This document shows positions 8,216-17,236 of a stretch of DNA of 64,000 bases, piece by piece. This stretch comes from JAPOUP01 sp026708635 (GTDB lineage: Bacteria > Pseudomonadota > Alphaproteobacteria > Rhodobacterales > Rhodobacteraceae). A program made the translations under genes and the position numbers. The stretch covers positions 2,046,001-2,110,000 of the forward strand of contig OZ241336.1 of the NCBI GenBank assembly GCA_965200115.1. Reading direction: 5' to 3'. Position 1 is the stretch's first letter; each line of letters opens with the position of its first letter. Below the pieces are notes generated by a model that ran no database searches, was not told where the DNA came from, and was given only the letters and a program-made list of their open reading frames with translations.

Positions 8216-9150
8216 AACATGAACGCTGGCCACCGCGTGGCGTTTCCGGGCGCTTTATGGGCCGTTGATCCGCCTGTGCCGGGATGTTTCGTGGCCCGGG
8301 ACGGATTTTCCGGCGCTGGCGGGGTCCCGGAGGGCCGGGACCGTCCCGTGCGGTAATGGCGGCCGACCGGGGGGTGCGTCCGTGCTTTCGGGCGCTGACC
8401 GGGCCGTCTTTGGCGCGCCCCGGGATCAGGCGCCGCCCGAAACGCGCGATGGCCCCGAGGACATGGAACACGGGCTCTCCGGCGGCGGATGTCGAGTCGA
8501 TCCGTTCCCCGGGGCCGATCGGGTTGATCTGTCTGGCCCTGAGGCCGTCGACGGTCCCATGGAGTTCCCTGGGCGAGCGGTCCGGGCGGTCGGGGCGGAT
8601 GACGGCGGGGGTGTCGTTGGGCCTGGCCCGGTCGAGCGGGGCCGCCAGGCCGGGCCGCCTGAACGTCTTGTTGGAGATCACGTCCCCGAACGCGCGCACA
8701 GCACCGTTCCGGATCGGCCGGTTTTTCCGTCCGGACGGGTCCCGGTCGGCGGCTGAGACCCCCGCGTATCCCGGAATGTCGCCCGCGCGCGGCATGGTGT
8801 CTCCAAAACGGTCGTTTCAGGGCCCGGTCTGACGTGGCCGCCCTGGGCCAGGATCAGGGCGGCGAATCCGTCTTTTTGTGAGTCTCTATAATCCCCAATG
8901 TCTTCAAACCCGCAACAACGTTTCGGGGACTCTTTATGGGCCGCAGACTCCTTTCCTCCCGCACACCTCGTATGCTCGGATGGGAGCGCATCATCCTCTC
9001 CGGCGACTTCGACTGGCATTCCGGTGCATCAGGGCGCAAAATCGCGCGACCGCTGGACACCAGGCCCGTCAGGGACCGGGGAGCCTGAAAGGATTCGCTG
9101 AAAGTTCTTCCCTAGCGTGGTTCTATGAAGAAACCTTCCGATCGGACCCA
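8165..9150. repeat. Inverted repeat pair (about 45 bp) around the recombinase remnant
   Basis: The minus strand at 8165-8212 and the plus strand at 9104-9150 share TGGTTC.A.GAAGA.ACC and TTCCGAT with roughly 80 % identity over ~42 bases. They encode (S/P)LAWF(H/Y)EETFR in opposite orientations. The two copies, about 0.9 kb apart, enclose a degenerate serine recombinase gene. They could be remains of an invertible cassette or two independent fragments of one lipoprotein family. Confidence 0.5.
8241..8795 (-). pseudogene. Decayed serine recombinase (resolvase/invertase family)
   Basis: An open frame of ~185 codons follows the resolvase/Hin pattern along its length: GYAGVSAADRDP (GYARVS-like, with Ser14), RRPGLAAPLDRARPNDTP, RPDRPDRSPRELHGTVDGLR and GEPVFHVLGAIARFGRRLI. 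The nucleophile Ser is kept, but the adjacent catalytic Arg of the GYARVS motif is Gly12, KLDRLGRS has become RPDRPDRS, and the C-terminal HTH is not recognisable. It therefore looks inactive although no stop has appeared. It lies between inverted lipoprotein-derived repeats. Such enzymes invert or resolve DNA, which makes the context suggestive of a former phase-switch. Confidence 0.5.
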
Positions 9151-9376
9151 TTAGGGCGTGACGGTGATGGACGCTTGACGTTGGCGGTTTCACCGACGCA
9201 ATTCCAAAACTCTGTGCGCCCGCGTGGGATCGGGCGGCATGGCAGGAAGGCCGGCGCTTGCCGGAAGGCACCGTTCGCGGATTAGGCGGATCCGGCCGGT
9301 GGTTGCGGGCTGGACCGATTATGGTAGATTCGTTGTCCGTAGGTTTTGGTAAGAGCAATGGCGTAAAGGACACACG
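8796..9376. other. Decayed, mostly non-coding stretch
   Basis: 581 bases without a gene I can support. It holds the right inverted repeat copy (9104-9150) encoding SSLAWFYEETFRSDP. A 50-codon open frame from ATG 8936 has no recognisable product. The last 60 bases form the upstream region of the Ntn-hydrolase-like gene, including AAAGGA at 9365-9370. Confidence 0.4.
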
Positions 9377-10179
9377 TTGACGGTTTGCGTTGCCATCAAA
9401 GTGCATGATTGCATTGTGTTCGCGGCGGACAGTGCCGTTTCGGTGACGGCAACGCTTCCAGACGGAACTCCAATAGTAAGCAACGTTTGGCAGCACGGTC
9501 TCAAGGTCTTCAATTTACACAGAGATCTGCCGATCATGGCGATGACCGCCGGAATGGGGAATTTGGGTTCCGCGTCGGTCAACTGTCTGGCAAAGGATCT
9601 TCGCCTTAATTTGATGGAACATATCCCATCGGATGCAAATGACTACACGATCGAAGATGTGGCGACCCGTGCAAGCCAGTTCTTTCAGGCCGAATACTCA
9701 AAAATAAACCCGGCCAATCCGTCATCACTGGAATTCTGGATCGGTGGATACAGTTTCGGGGCCAAGCATGGCGAGATATGGAAGCTCGAACTGCAAAACG
9801 GGCATCCTAACCCTCCGTTCCGGCTCGACGATCCCCAAGCGGGCGAACATGTCATCACTGGGGAGGTCAGGTGCAGGCAATCAATAGGCTTTTGCTTGGC
9901 TACGACCCGCAATTCACGGAATATATTCCGAAAACAAACCGCTTGATGGCCCAAACGCCGCTGGTTGATCCTTTCATGCCAATCCAGAGCGCCATCGAAT
10001 TGGCTGATTTTCTGGTTGAAATGACCAAACGGTATGTCGCGTTCATGCCCGGCGCAAACGGGGTCGGGGGTGATGTGGATATCGCGACGGTCACGAGACA
10101 CGAGGGCTTCAAGTGGATTCGCCGGAAGCACTACTATTCACAACATCTGAACAGGGGAGCGAATGACCATGTCACGTGA
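9377..10179 (+). pseudogene. Proteasome-like Ntn-hydrolase family protein, frameshifted
   Basis: A TTG start at 9377 with AAAGGA 7 bases upstream gives TVCVAIKVHDCIVFAADSAV, like stand-alone proteasome-fold proteins in which Thr2 becomes the N-terminal nucleophile. Homology-like sequence continues in frame 1 to about EHVIT near 9865, then in another frame as GGQVQAINRLLLGYDP to the stop at 10179. So one ~265-residue protein is split by a frameshift near 9860-9870, either a real mutation or a base error. The next ORF begins inside its 3' end, suggesting a two-gene operon. Substrate unknown. Confidence 0.6.
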
Positions 10180-10357
10180 AAACAATGCCGAGACCAGCAA
10201 ACCCGCCCGGGTTCACATTCCGGTAGAGCATATCCGTGAAACTGTCATGCCTCCATACGAGTACCAGAAAACCGAAAACGGTTTTGGGATCTTGCACGTG
10301 GGGGATCAGCGCCCACCTTCCGCGCCCGACGCTTCTGATGAAAGCGACGGTGCATGA
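10163..10357 (+). CDS. Small hypothetical protein coupled to the Ntn-hydrolase gene
   Basis: 64 residues, polar, with no membrane span or known motif (PARVHIPVEHIRETVMPPYE in the middle and an acidic end). Its ATG overlaps the last 17 bases of the upstream gene and a GGGGAGCG ribosome site lies before it, so translation is probably coupled. Not recognised; it may be a partner of the Ntn-hydrolase-like protein. Confidence 0.45.
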   Translation: MTMSRENNAETSKPARVHIPVEHIRETVMPPYEYQKTENGFGILHVGDQRPPSAPDASDESDGA

Positions 10358-10462
10358 TAGGGTTTCGCTGAGAATCGGGACGCGCAGCTTAAGGAACACG
10401 ACAGACAGACCGCTGCGGCGGCGGCAAGTGCCGCTTCATCATTTGTCCTTCATTCCCGTTGA

Positions 10463-11422
10463 TCATCTAACCGCGCCGAACACGCCATCGAGCGCCGCGC
10501 TCGAAAACCTGCCGGCGACGCCCTGGTGCTCCGCGCCGTAGAACGCGCCGCTGATCGCCGGCGTCGTTGACCGGTCGGGGCCTTGGCTGAACTCTCCCCG
10601 GCGGCCGATCCGCACCGAACTCCAGGACAGGTCCCGATGCCCCCGGCTGAATCCGGTGAGATCGGCCGACAGCGTGGAGCCGCCGAAATCGACGGACAGG
10701 CGGGCCATGCCCTCGACGGGCGTCCCGTAGGTGTCCGGATGGGCCTCGTAGGCCCGGACATGGCCCGTCCAGGTCGCGGCGCCCGTGGGGCGGGTTCCGC
10801 TCCTCGATCCCTCCACGTGCCGGTCGTTGTCGAAGGAAGGGCGCCTTATGTCCGCGCGGAAAAGGGTCGCCTCGCCGACACGCGCCCAGAAGCCCCACTC
10901 ACTGTAGCGGTAGGACGTTCGGGTCCCCTGAAAGGTTCCGGGGAACCGGTTCGCGCACGGGACCGACACGCATACGGACGTTGAGGTTTGCTCATATGTC
11001 GCCGTCCCCGTTCGATACGATCCATGCACGGCGAGGGTCGCGGGACCTGACAGACTCACCGTTTCGTCGGCGTCACCGTCCTCCTGACATTGGGACAGGG
11101 AAGGAAACTGATCGCAGAGTGAGGGGATTGGTTGGATTGGATCGCCGATGATGATTGGAGAATCGATTTCCGGCTGGCCTTCGGGGTCTTGCGGCCGGTT
11201 CGGAAGCGTCTCGGTCTCTGGGGACCTGGGCGCCTCAGGATCGGGATCGGGTGCCTCAGGCTCAATCTCGGGGGGATCCGCCACCTCCGCTTCGGGTGGC
11301 TGGGAAACCGGACCTCCGGGAGAGACATCAGCTCCCACGCCACCACCGCCACAGGCGGCCAGTAACGCGATGGCCGCGATGGCGACGGCCTTCGCTCCGT
11401 GTCGGGTTTCGGTGTGGATCAT
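10463..11422 (-). CDS. TbpB-like surface lipoprotein (paralogue A)
   Basis: 319 residues with a lipoprotein signal: MIHTETRHGAKAVAIAAIAL then LLAAC at the lipobox, followed by a GGGG linker and a Pro/Glu-rich tether. The C-terminal half is a beta-barrel of the transferrin-binding-protein-like type, with ATWTGHVRAYEAH, LSVDFGGSTLSADLTGFS and the closing GAFYGAEHQGVAGRF...GVFGA. The start at 11422 is preferred (GGAG site 8 bases upstream) over an open extension to 11509. It is the last of a minus-strand series of related lipoproteins. Two Cys in the middle (CVSVPC) may form a disulfide. Ligand unknown. Confidence 0.8.
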   Translation of the reverse strand: MIHTETRHGAKAVAIAAIALLAACGGGGVGADVSPGGPVSQPPEAEVADPPEIEPEAPDPDPEAPRSPETETLPNRPQDPEGQPEIDSPIIIGDPIQPIPSLCDQFPSLSQCQEDGDADETVSLSGPATLAVHGSYRTGTATYEQTSTSVCVSVPCANRFPGTFQGTRTSYRYSEWGFWARVGEATLFRADIRRPSFDNDRHVEGSRSGTRPTGAATWTGHVRAYEAHPDTYGTPVEGMARLSVDFGGSTLSADLTGFSRGHRDLSWSSVRIGRRGEFSQGPDRSTTPAISGAFYGAEHQGVAGRFSSAALDGVFGAVR

Positions 11423-11505
11423 GGTCTTGAACTCCGTGTTGGCGGCTTTACGCCAGCGACGCGCCGTATGGCCCAATCGCGGCAGGTAAAATATGTGAAA
11501 GCCCC

Positions 11506-12768
11506 TCATCCCTTCACGTCAAAGCCGAGGTAACGGAGTGCCTTGGCCATGCGCATGTTTATCGGCGGGCATTCGTCGGGCCTGACGGTGCCATACAGTT
11601 CGAGGGCGCAGGAATAGCCAAACCGCCCCAGCCTGAACCGCGGGTCGTAGAGTGCGTCGTGGAAACGCCCGATGAAATCGCCGGACCCGTGCAGCAGGTG
11701 GACCAGCGTGGACCTGACGCGGACGGCATCGTCCCCGTTCCTCTTCCAGAACTCGGCGCGAAGGCTCTTTTCTCCGCCCCTGACGAAGAGCTGCTGTTCG
11801 GCGAAGGCGTGCAGCGACATCAGGCCATCGATGATTTCACCCCTGCCGGCCGCCTCGATGGCCTCGCGCGTGCCGAACGTTCGTTTCACGGCCTCAAGAC
11901 AGGCGACATAGTCTTTCCCCACTTTGGGGTCGTCGGCGGCGACCCATTCCCGCGCGTGGCGCGTGATCCACCCGCGCCTGTCGTCCCCGACGCGCAGTGG
12001 CGCGTCCCGCCATGTGTCGCCGGTGGCATGGATCTTTCTGGCATAGTTCAGGAAGCGGTTGGTCTCGCTCCCGATCCCGACGTTCGCGAACTCCGGGCGT
12101 CGGAATCCGTGCTCCTCAAGGATCGCCCTCACCTCGCCGAGTGCGGGACGGTATTGTTCGTAAACTTCCCGTCGCAGTTTTTCGAGCCGGTCGCGCTCTT
12201 TGGATCTCCCGTGACTGGCAACGTCGATGTTGCGCGGCTGGGTCTGGCCGAGCGCCCCCTCGATCCCCTTTTTGGAATCGGGTGTCTGGCGGTTGAGTTC
12301 CCCGTGGACCCTCTCGAAGTCATCGAGTTTTTCCGGCGTCATGACGAGTGCCGCATTCCAGAGCTCGACGAAAAGCGCGCGGATGTCATCGACGTCGTCC
12401 GCGTCATCATCCCGGTCGAGCAGGATGACCGCCTCGCGGTTGGAGCGCAGGCCGCCATCGGTCAGGTTCGAGGAGCCGAGCAGGGCGGCTTGGTCGAAGA
12501 CGTAGATTTTCGCGTGAAACCGGCTGGTGAAATAGCGGATGTCTATGTTTGTCACCCCACGGAGCCTGCGCAGCGCCGACGGTTTGGTCGCCGGGTTGAG
12601 GCCGACCAGCAGTTGCACCGTCTTGCCGTTCTTGGCCGCCTCAAGGAGTTGATCGGACTCCGTGAAATATGGCGCCGCCAGATGCAGCCGCGATGACCGC
12701 TCGATCAGGCTCGTTAGGGGATTGATGACGAAATCCCGGTTCGGGCCGTTCGAGAATATTCTACTCAT
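11506..12768 (-). CDS. Phospholipase D-like nuclease domain protein
   Basis: 420 residues. The N-terminal ~170 residues are a PLD-type domain with one HKD-like motif: FHAKIYVFD with H85 and K87, then GSSNLTDGG (S100, N101). Single-HKD proteins dimerise to form the active site and include DNA nucleases associated with restriction and helicases. The rest is helical, charged and unassigned, with a long coiled segment near 190-230. It begins at ATG 12768; a TTG 7 codons upstream is possible. It sits between lipoprotein genes and is probably an unrelated insertion. Role as a nuclease is inferred. Confidence 0.7.
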   Translation of the reverse strand: MSRIFSNGPNRDFVINPLTSLIERSSRLHLAAPYFTESDQLLEAAKNGKTVQLLVGLNPATKPSALRRLRGVTNIDIRYFTSRFHAKIYVFDQAALLGSSNLTDGGLRSNREAVILLDRDDDADDVDDIRALFVELWNAALVMTPEKLDDFERVHGELNRQTPDSKKGIEGALGQTQPRNIDVASHGRSKERDRLEKLRREVYEQYRPALGEVRAILEEHGFRRPEFANVGIGSETNRFLNYARKIHATGDTWRDAPLRVGDDRRGWITRHAREWVAADDPKVGKDYVACLEAVKRTFGTREAIEAAGRGEIIDGLMSLHAFAEQQLFVRGGEKSLRAEFWKRNGDDAVRVRSTLVHLLHGSGDFIGRFHDALYDPRFRLGRFGYSCALELYGTVRPDECPPINMRMAKALRYLGFDVKG

Positions 12769-12807
12769 AGTGATCGTCCAATGAGGCAAGGGGGGGCAAC
12801 GCCCCCG

Positions 12808-12910
12808 TCAATCAAGCCCCGCGCCGAAGGAGGCCACGATGCCGGCCTTCTCGAAGACGCCGGCCGTCTCGGCGTGGTCGGGGCCGTAGAACCCGCCACG
12901 GTGGACTGGA
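12808..12910 (-). pseudogene. Second C-terminal lipoprotein fragment
   Basis: Encodes RGGFYGPDHAETAGVFEKAG then IVASFGAGLD and a stop, the same barrel-end as the fragment at 8033-8215. DNA at 12820-12895 is a direct repeat of 8041-8115 with about 90 % identity. Nothing upstream encodes a lipoprotein body, so this is an orphan 3' end, possibly a recombination donor for the intact paralogues. Confidence 0.6.
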
Positions 12911-13009
12911 ACACGCTCCCGGACGTCCCGAACCCCGGCGCGCTGCCCCTCACGGAACGGGCCTGGAAGTCCACCGGTTTCGCGGGTCAGTCCGCATCGT
13001 TCATCGGAG

Positions 13010-13186
13010 TCATTCATCGCCAGAATTGTCTATGGCGGCGGCGACAAGTAAGGGCACCAGTATAACCCAAAAGAAGAAGTCATCGCCGTCCTCCGTGTAA
13101 TTACCGTACTCATCGTAATTGCCTCCGCATGCGGTCAGCGTCATGCAGACAGCCAGCATTCCGGCGATGGTTTTCTTTCTCAGCAT
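13010..13186 (-). CDS. Small lipoprotein, 58 residues
   Basis: Begins MLRKKTIAGMLAVCMTL followed by TACGG, a lipobox with Cys20 as the lipidation site. The mature part is short and acidic (NYDEYGNYTEDGDDFFF), followed by a hydrophobic stretch (WVILVPLLVAAAI) and a short tail. An excellent ribosome site GGGAGGAACCGAA precedes the ATG at 13186. The hydrophobic segment after an acidic linker suggests a lipid-anchored and membrane-inserted peptide, like entericidin-sized proteins, but no family is recognised. It follows the Cys-rich lipoprotein on the same strand. Confidence 0.6.
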   Translation of the reverse strand: MLRKKTIAGMLAVCMTLTACGGNYDEYGNYTEDGDDFFFWVILVPLLVAAAIDNSGDE

Positions 13187-13288
13187 TTCGGTTCCTCCCT
13201 TGCTGAATGTTTCGGCGGGAATGGAGTTAGCGGATTTCCGCCCGCCCCTCCGGTGGAGGCCTGTCGGCGGCTTTCACGAGCCACCCCC

Positions 13289-14197
13289 TCACCCTCCACA
13301 GTAAGAGCACTGCCGCGCGGCAGTGCCCGGAGAATACCCCGGCGCCGGAGGCCATTGCCTCAGGATCTGGCAGTTCGCCGCTCTGTTTTGGCCGGGAATG
13401 CACGCCGCCGCGCAGTGAAAACGGGCATGGTCGCCCGGGTGGCCGCGCCATCCCCGCAGGGCGCTCTCAACGCTTGAGCAGCTCGCGCCGGTATCGGTTC
13501 CGGTCCCCGTGCCGGTCCCGCCACCCGGCTGACAATAACTCGGCCTGACTAATTGGGTAGTTGGCGTTGGGGCGCAGGGATCTACAGGACGTTCCCTTAG
13601 GCCTTCAAGAACCGCGTCTCTACTAGATCCAGTACAATAGGAGCGGAATTCATCCGCAGCTGAAGAACTTTCGGCAACCGGAGTTTCCAAATAGTGGATC
13701 TGCTGGATAGGGATCGATCTTGCGTCGGTCAATAATGGACCCGTTTCCGGTATTTCACTGATACTCGTGCAGCTGATTCCCCTGAATGGCCCGCACAATC
13801 TCCCAATTCTACAGTTCTTCAGGTAACCTTGGCCTCTGCCAAAGGGACCATCGTTAATCTGCTGAAGTATGGTAGAGTATGATAGGTTATTCTCTCGTAT
13901 GAGGGGAATGTAACCCGGCGTCTCTGGCCTCGGGCGAAGCTCATAACACCAGTCATCGCGCTCATACCGAGGGTTACTGGCGCTATGATCGCACGTAATC
14001 CACAAAGATTCTGGAGAAGGTGAGGCGCTTCCGCCTGAACCTGGCGTAATCCTCATTTCCTCATCGCCATAGTCGTAGTCATCGCAAATCCCGAAATCCA
14101 AACAGGGATCGGGCAGGTCTACGCCGCCTCCGCCACCGCCGCAGGATGCCAGGACGAAGACGGCCAACGCCGCGAAAATCCGAACGCGCGTCATCAT
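13289..14197 (-). CDS. Cysteine-rich lipoprotein paired with the inverse autotransporter
   Basis: 302 residues. The signal is MMTRVRIFAALAVFVLASC, with the lipobox Cys followed by GGGGGG. The mature protein has about 17 cysteines spread throughout, ending QCSYCGG, and a GTGTGTDTG linker near residue 240. No known domain is recognised; many disulfides in an exported protein suggest a rigid surface module. The start ATG at 14197 has GGGAGGGACGG immediately before it, and that site occupies the whole 11-base gap after the stop of the beta-barrel gene, so the two are translated together. A role as partner or cargo of the barrel is inferred from coupling only. Confidence 0.7.
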   Translation of the reverse strand: MMTRVRIFAALAVFVLASCGGGGGGVDLPDPCLDFGICDDYDYGDEEMRITPGSGGSASPSPESLWITCDHSASNPRYERDDWCYELRPRPETPGYIPLIRENNLSYSTILQQINDGPFGRGQGYLKNCRIGRLCGPFRGISCTSISEIPETGPLLTDARSIPIQQIHYLETPVAESSSAADEFRSYCTGSSRDAVLEGLRERPVDPCAPTPTTQLVRPSYCQPGGGTGTGTGTDTGASCSSVESALRGWRGHPGDHARFHCAAACIPGQNRAANCQILRQWPPAPGYSPGTAARQCSYCGG

Positions 14198-14208
14198 CCG
14201 TCCCTCCC

Positions 14209-15567
14209 TCAGCCGGCCGTCGGAATTCTGGTGACCTCGACGGACAGGCTCCTGTCCGTCCGCAGGTCCGGATTGTGCAGGAGCCGGATCCACACGTCCG
14301 CGCTTCGCCTGCCCCGCGCGACGGTAACCTCATGCGCCCCGTCCGCGAAGTCCTCGCCCGGCACCGCCGGGTCGGGGCCGCCGCCCGGAACCAGCCGCAC
14401 GCTCAGCCGCAGGTCCGCGTCACGCGCCTCCGCAACCGAGACCCGCACGCCCACGCGGCCGCCGGTGCCCGCGGCGTCCTGGAGGAACGCGACCGACACG
14501 CCGTCAGGCCCCGCGCCCGCGTCCGCGTCAGGGCCCGCCACCGCCACCGCGCGCTCGACGGTCGCGATGCGGCCCGCCACGGTGACCGGCGCGTAGGGGT
14601 CGGGAGCCGCGCCCGCGTTCCCCGCGACGCCCAGCCCCTCCCAGCGGGGCCGGGACCGGTTCCGCGCGTCGTTGCCCAGCGGGACGCGGAACGCCACCGA
14701 GACGCCCGGTCCCCCGCCGGAGGCGCCCGGGCCGACGAAGTCCCCGGTCTCAAAGCCCGCGTTCAGGCTCATGTACGGATGGGGCCGCCAGTCGGCGCCG
14801 AGCCGCGCCGTCCGGTCGTGGCCCTCCGCCGTCTCCCAGCGGCCCACCGCCGCCGTCGCCGACAGGGTCGACGTCACCGTGAGGCGCGCGCCCAGCTCCG
14901 CGCCGCCGCGCGCGCGCTCCTCGTATCCGGGACGCCCCGGACGCCAGCCGGTCACCGGTACGTAGCGGGTGACGTGGCCCGTCCCCCAGCGGCCCGCGTA
15001 GTCCGCGCCGAGGGCCAGCCGCCCGTGGCCGCGCTCCGCGCTCTCCTGGAACAGGACCGAGAGGCCCGTCACGTCCGCCTCCCCGACGGGGACGCGCCAG
15101 CCCATCCCGAGGCTCAGGTCACTGCGCCGCGCGCCGTCGCCGTCCCGGTAGGTGGTCACCCCCGGCTGGACGAACAGCGCCGTCCGCCCGCGACGGGCGT
15201 CCGGGGTCCCGTCACCCTCGGCGAACCCGAGGGGGATCACCGCGTCAAGCCCGCCCGTCAGGCCGTCCGACGGCGCGAACCCCAGGCGCCCGTGGAGCCG
15301 GAAGCCATCCCCGAAGGCCGAGCGGCCCCCGCGGGCGGCGAGGCCCATGGCGTGGTCGCCCGCGGCGTCCGACAGAAGGCCGGCGAGGCAGTCGGCGAAG
15401 CCCGGGCCGCCCGCGCCGCAGCCCTGGTGTATCCGCTGGCCCCAGTCCCGGACCGGATCGGTCCCGGAATGCTGCGCCGGCGCGTGGCCGGACGCAAAAA
15501 GGGAAAAAAGCGCGCACGCCCCCGCCGCGAGCGTTACCGCGCACATCGTTGTCTTCGGCATTCCCAT
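14209..15567 (-). CDS. Inverse autotransporter (intimin/invasin-like) beta-barrel protein with Calx-beta-like tail
   Basis: 452 residues. A signal sequence (start MGMPKTTMCAVTLAAGACAL, cleavage near residue 32) is followed at about 60-285 by a barrel with the inverse-autotransporter pattern: GGLDAVIPLGF, ALFVQPGVTTYRDGDGARRS, LSLGMGWRVPVGEADVTGL, LALGADYAGRWGTGHVTRY and GYEERARGGAELGARL. The last ~125 residues (VTVAGRIATVERAVAVAG, EDFADGAHEVTVARGRRSA) look like one Calx-beta-type domain, the exported passenger. Intimins and invasins use this topology for adhesion. The passenger here is short compared with family members. Coupled to the Cys-rich lipoprotein downstream. Confidence 0.75.
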   Translation of the reverse strand: MGMPKTTMCAVTLAAGACALFSLFASGHAPAQHSGTDPVRDWGQRIHQGCGAGGPGFADCLAGLLSDAAGDHAMGLAARGGRSAFGDGFRLHGRLGFAPSDGLTGGLDAVIPLGFAEGDGTPDARRGRTALFVQPGVTTYRDGDGARRSDLSLGMGWRVPVGEADVTGLSVLFQESAERGHGRLALGADYAGRWGTGHVTRYVPVTGWRPGRPGYEERARGGAELGARLTVTSTLSATAAVGRWETAEGHDRTARLGADWRPHPYMSLNAGFETGDFVGPGASGGGPGVSVAFRVPLGNDARNRSRPRWEGLGVAGNAGAAPDPYAPVTVAGRIATVERAVAVAGPDADAGAGPDGVSVAFLQDAAGTGGRVGVRVSVAEARDADLRLSVRLVPGGGPDPAVPGEDFADGAHEVTVARGRRSADVWIRLLHNPDLRTDRSLSVEVTRIPTAG

Positions 15568-15596
15568 CGAGTTTTCCTTTCGCTCCCTTCGCTGAA

Positions 15597-15620
15597 GGGG
15601 GCGGCGGTCACGCCGCCCCC
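15597..15620 (-). terminator. GC hairpin between lipoprotein and barrel genes
   Basis: GGGGGCGGCG-gtca-CGCCGCCCCC is a perfect 10-bp stem with a 4-base loop, lying after the end of the lipoprotein gene and before the barrel gene on the minus strand. No T-run follows, so it may attenuate rather than end transcription. A related shorter stem (CGGCGG-tcatt-CCGCCG) lies at the 3' end of the lipoprotein gene near 17237. Confidence 0.5.
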
Positions 15621-15650
15621 GGACCTTTCGCCATTGGCGAACGGACCACG

Positions 15651-15725
15651 CTATTGGTCCGCCTGGCCCGTCGCCGCGAACGAGCCGATGATGACGTGGC
15701 CGTCATTGCACAGACTGCCACTATC
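15651..15725 (-). pseudogene. Short duplicated lipoprotein tail
   Basis: After the stop at 15756 the same frame encodes CNDGHVIIGSFAATGQADQ and a stop. This matches the end of the gene just upstream (DRVIFGSFVASQDRR). It appears to be a residual copy of the same C-terminal segment left by duplication or gene replacement. Confidence 0.4.
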
Positions 15726-15755
15726 CGCTCCGCAGGTTCGTCGGCCTGCTTACCG

Positions 15756-17197
15756 TCACTGAAACTCAAGCCGCCTGTCCTGACTCGCCACGAAGGAGCC
15801 GAAAATCACCCTGTCCGCCGTCTTTATCTCGAAGGGAAGGCTGAGGTCTGGCACATCGGCGAACAGGTCACGTTCATTGGAACTCTGCTTGAACACTCCC
15901 GCGACTTCCTTTTCTTCATCACGGCTTTCCGATACGCTCGCGGAGCGGTTAAAGAAGTTCGCCTCTACGGAACCGTTCGCGTTTCCTCCGGTGAACGTGT
16001 CGAATCTCTCCACACGAGTGGCGGTGTATTCGCAGCACCAATCATCATAGTCGATGTCGATTCCCATCTCGCCATTCCGGCTGGTGTACCGTATAGACAC
16101 GTCGGCAGTCTGCGGGAACGAGGGCGTCGCGCTGTCAAACAGCAGCGCGTACCCTTCGTATGTCGCCGACAGACCCGCGCTGACGACAGTGCCGCCATAG
16201 ACATGCGTCGCCCCACCATAGAGAGTTGGGGTCGACTGTCCGTCAACCATCACGCTTCCCCTCAGGTGGTGAATTTCCGCCGCGACCCACTTGCCCCAGT
16301 ACGCTATGACGTCTAGATCAGTCGCGCCCGAAAGGCTCACCGTCGTTCCGCTTGGATCGATCTGAAGTCGTTCATCGCTGAGGGAATTATTGAAAATTCC
16401 ATGGGCGTACCGGAGTCCGTGCCCCACTTCACGGATTTCCGTGGGACGCGGAGCGCCATCCGGACCACCAAGTATATGGCCAAGATTGAGTTCCGAAATC
16501 TGCACGATGCCCGAGCCACGGCGGCTCCCTCTCCCAGATGGGAATGATGGCCTCGATTCACGGCCATCTGTCGAATCTGTCCTAGGTTTTTCTTGGGTTC
16601 CGGAAGAACGACCGACGGTTCCGGAGGAGCGACCGATCCCGTGTTGCAGACAGTGACCGCTTCCGCTTCCGGCAGGCCGTACTCGGTGCATATGATACCG
16701 ATATCGGTTACGTAGTCCACCTCGGCGCTGTAGGCGCGGCCGACAGCTCTTTTGCCCCTCGCCGCGACCTCGACCAAAAACTTCACGGGACGGCTTTCGC
16801 GGACCTCGTCAGCCGCCTCGCCCGCCTTCTCGGTCACGGCTTCCCAGATCGCGTCGTTGATGTTGGCTAGAAAGCTTCCCCTGTAGGTGGGAATTTCCTG
16901 ACCGTCGGGGGTCAGGACCCTGACGTTGAAGTCCTCATTCGATATTCCAATGACGAGCAGTCCCGGTCCCGTGACGGGAGCCTCGAACGTGTCAACGTCG
17001 TCCAGCGAATCGATAACGCCGCTGATCTCCGCTATCCGGGTACCCCGAAGTTCCGCTTCCGGCTCCTTTGGCTGCGGTTTCGGGGCAGGTTCCATTCTCG
17101 GTTCTCCGCCAGGGGAACCTCCGCCACCGCCGCATCCCGCGAGAATGGCCACCGTTGCCAGCGCCGCCGCCATCGTTCCAAAACGTGTCATCGCCAT
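15756..17197 (-). pseudogene. TbpB-like lipoprotein (paralogue B), frameshifted
   Basis: Starts at ATG 17197 with MAMTRFGTMAAALATVAIL then AGCGGGGG (lipobox). The N-terminal region (ISGVIDSLDDVDTFEAPV) resembles a pre-peptidase C-terminal-type beta domain. Coding character changes frame between about 16500 and 16560: the first frame runs through NLGQIRQMAVNRGHHSHLG, and the second continues as GIVQISELNLGHILGG to a barrel-like end VIFGSFVASQD at 15756. A single indel would restore a ~480-residue protein. Either a pseudogene or a sequence error; no homopolymer was found at the junction. Confidence 0.65.
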
Positions 17198-17236
17198 AGT
17201 CTTCCTCTTCGCTTGCGTGAATTCATGGGGCGGCGG

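Noticed and set aside
14146..15762. A 538-codon open frame on the plus strand
   Set aside because: It is the antisense shadow of the inverse autotransporter and Cys-rich lipoprotein genes; Arg/Ala/Pro-rich composition and no ribosome site.
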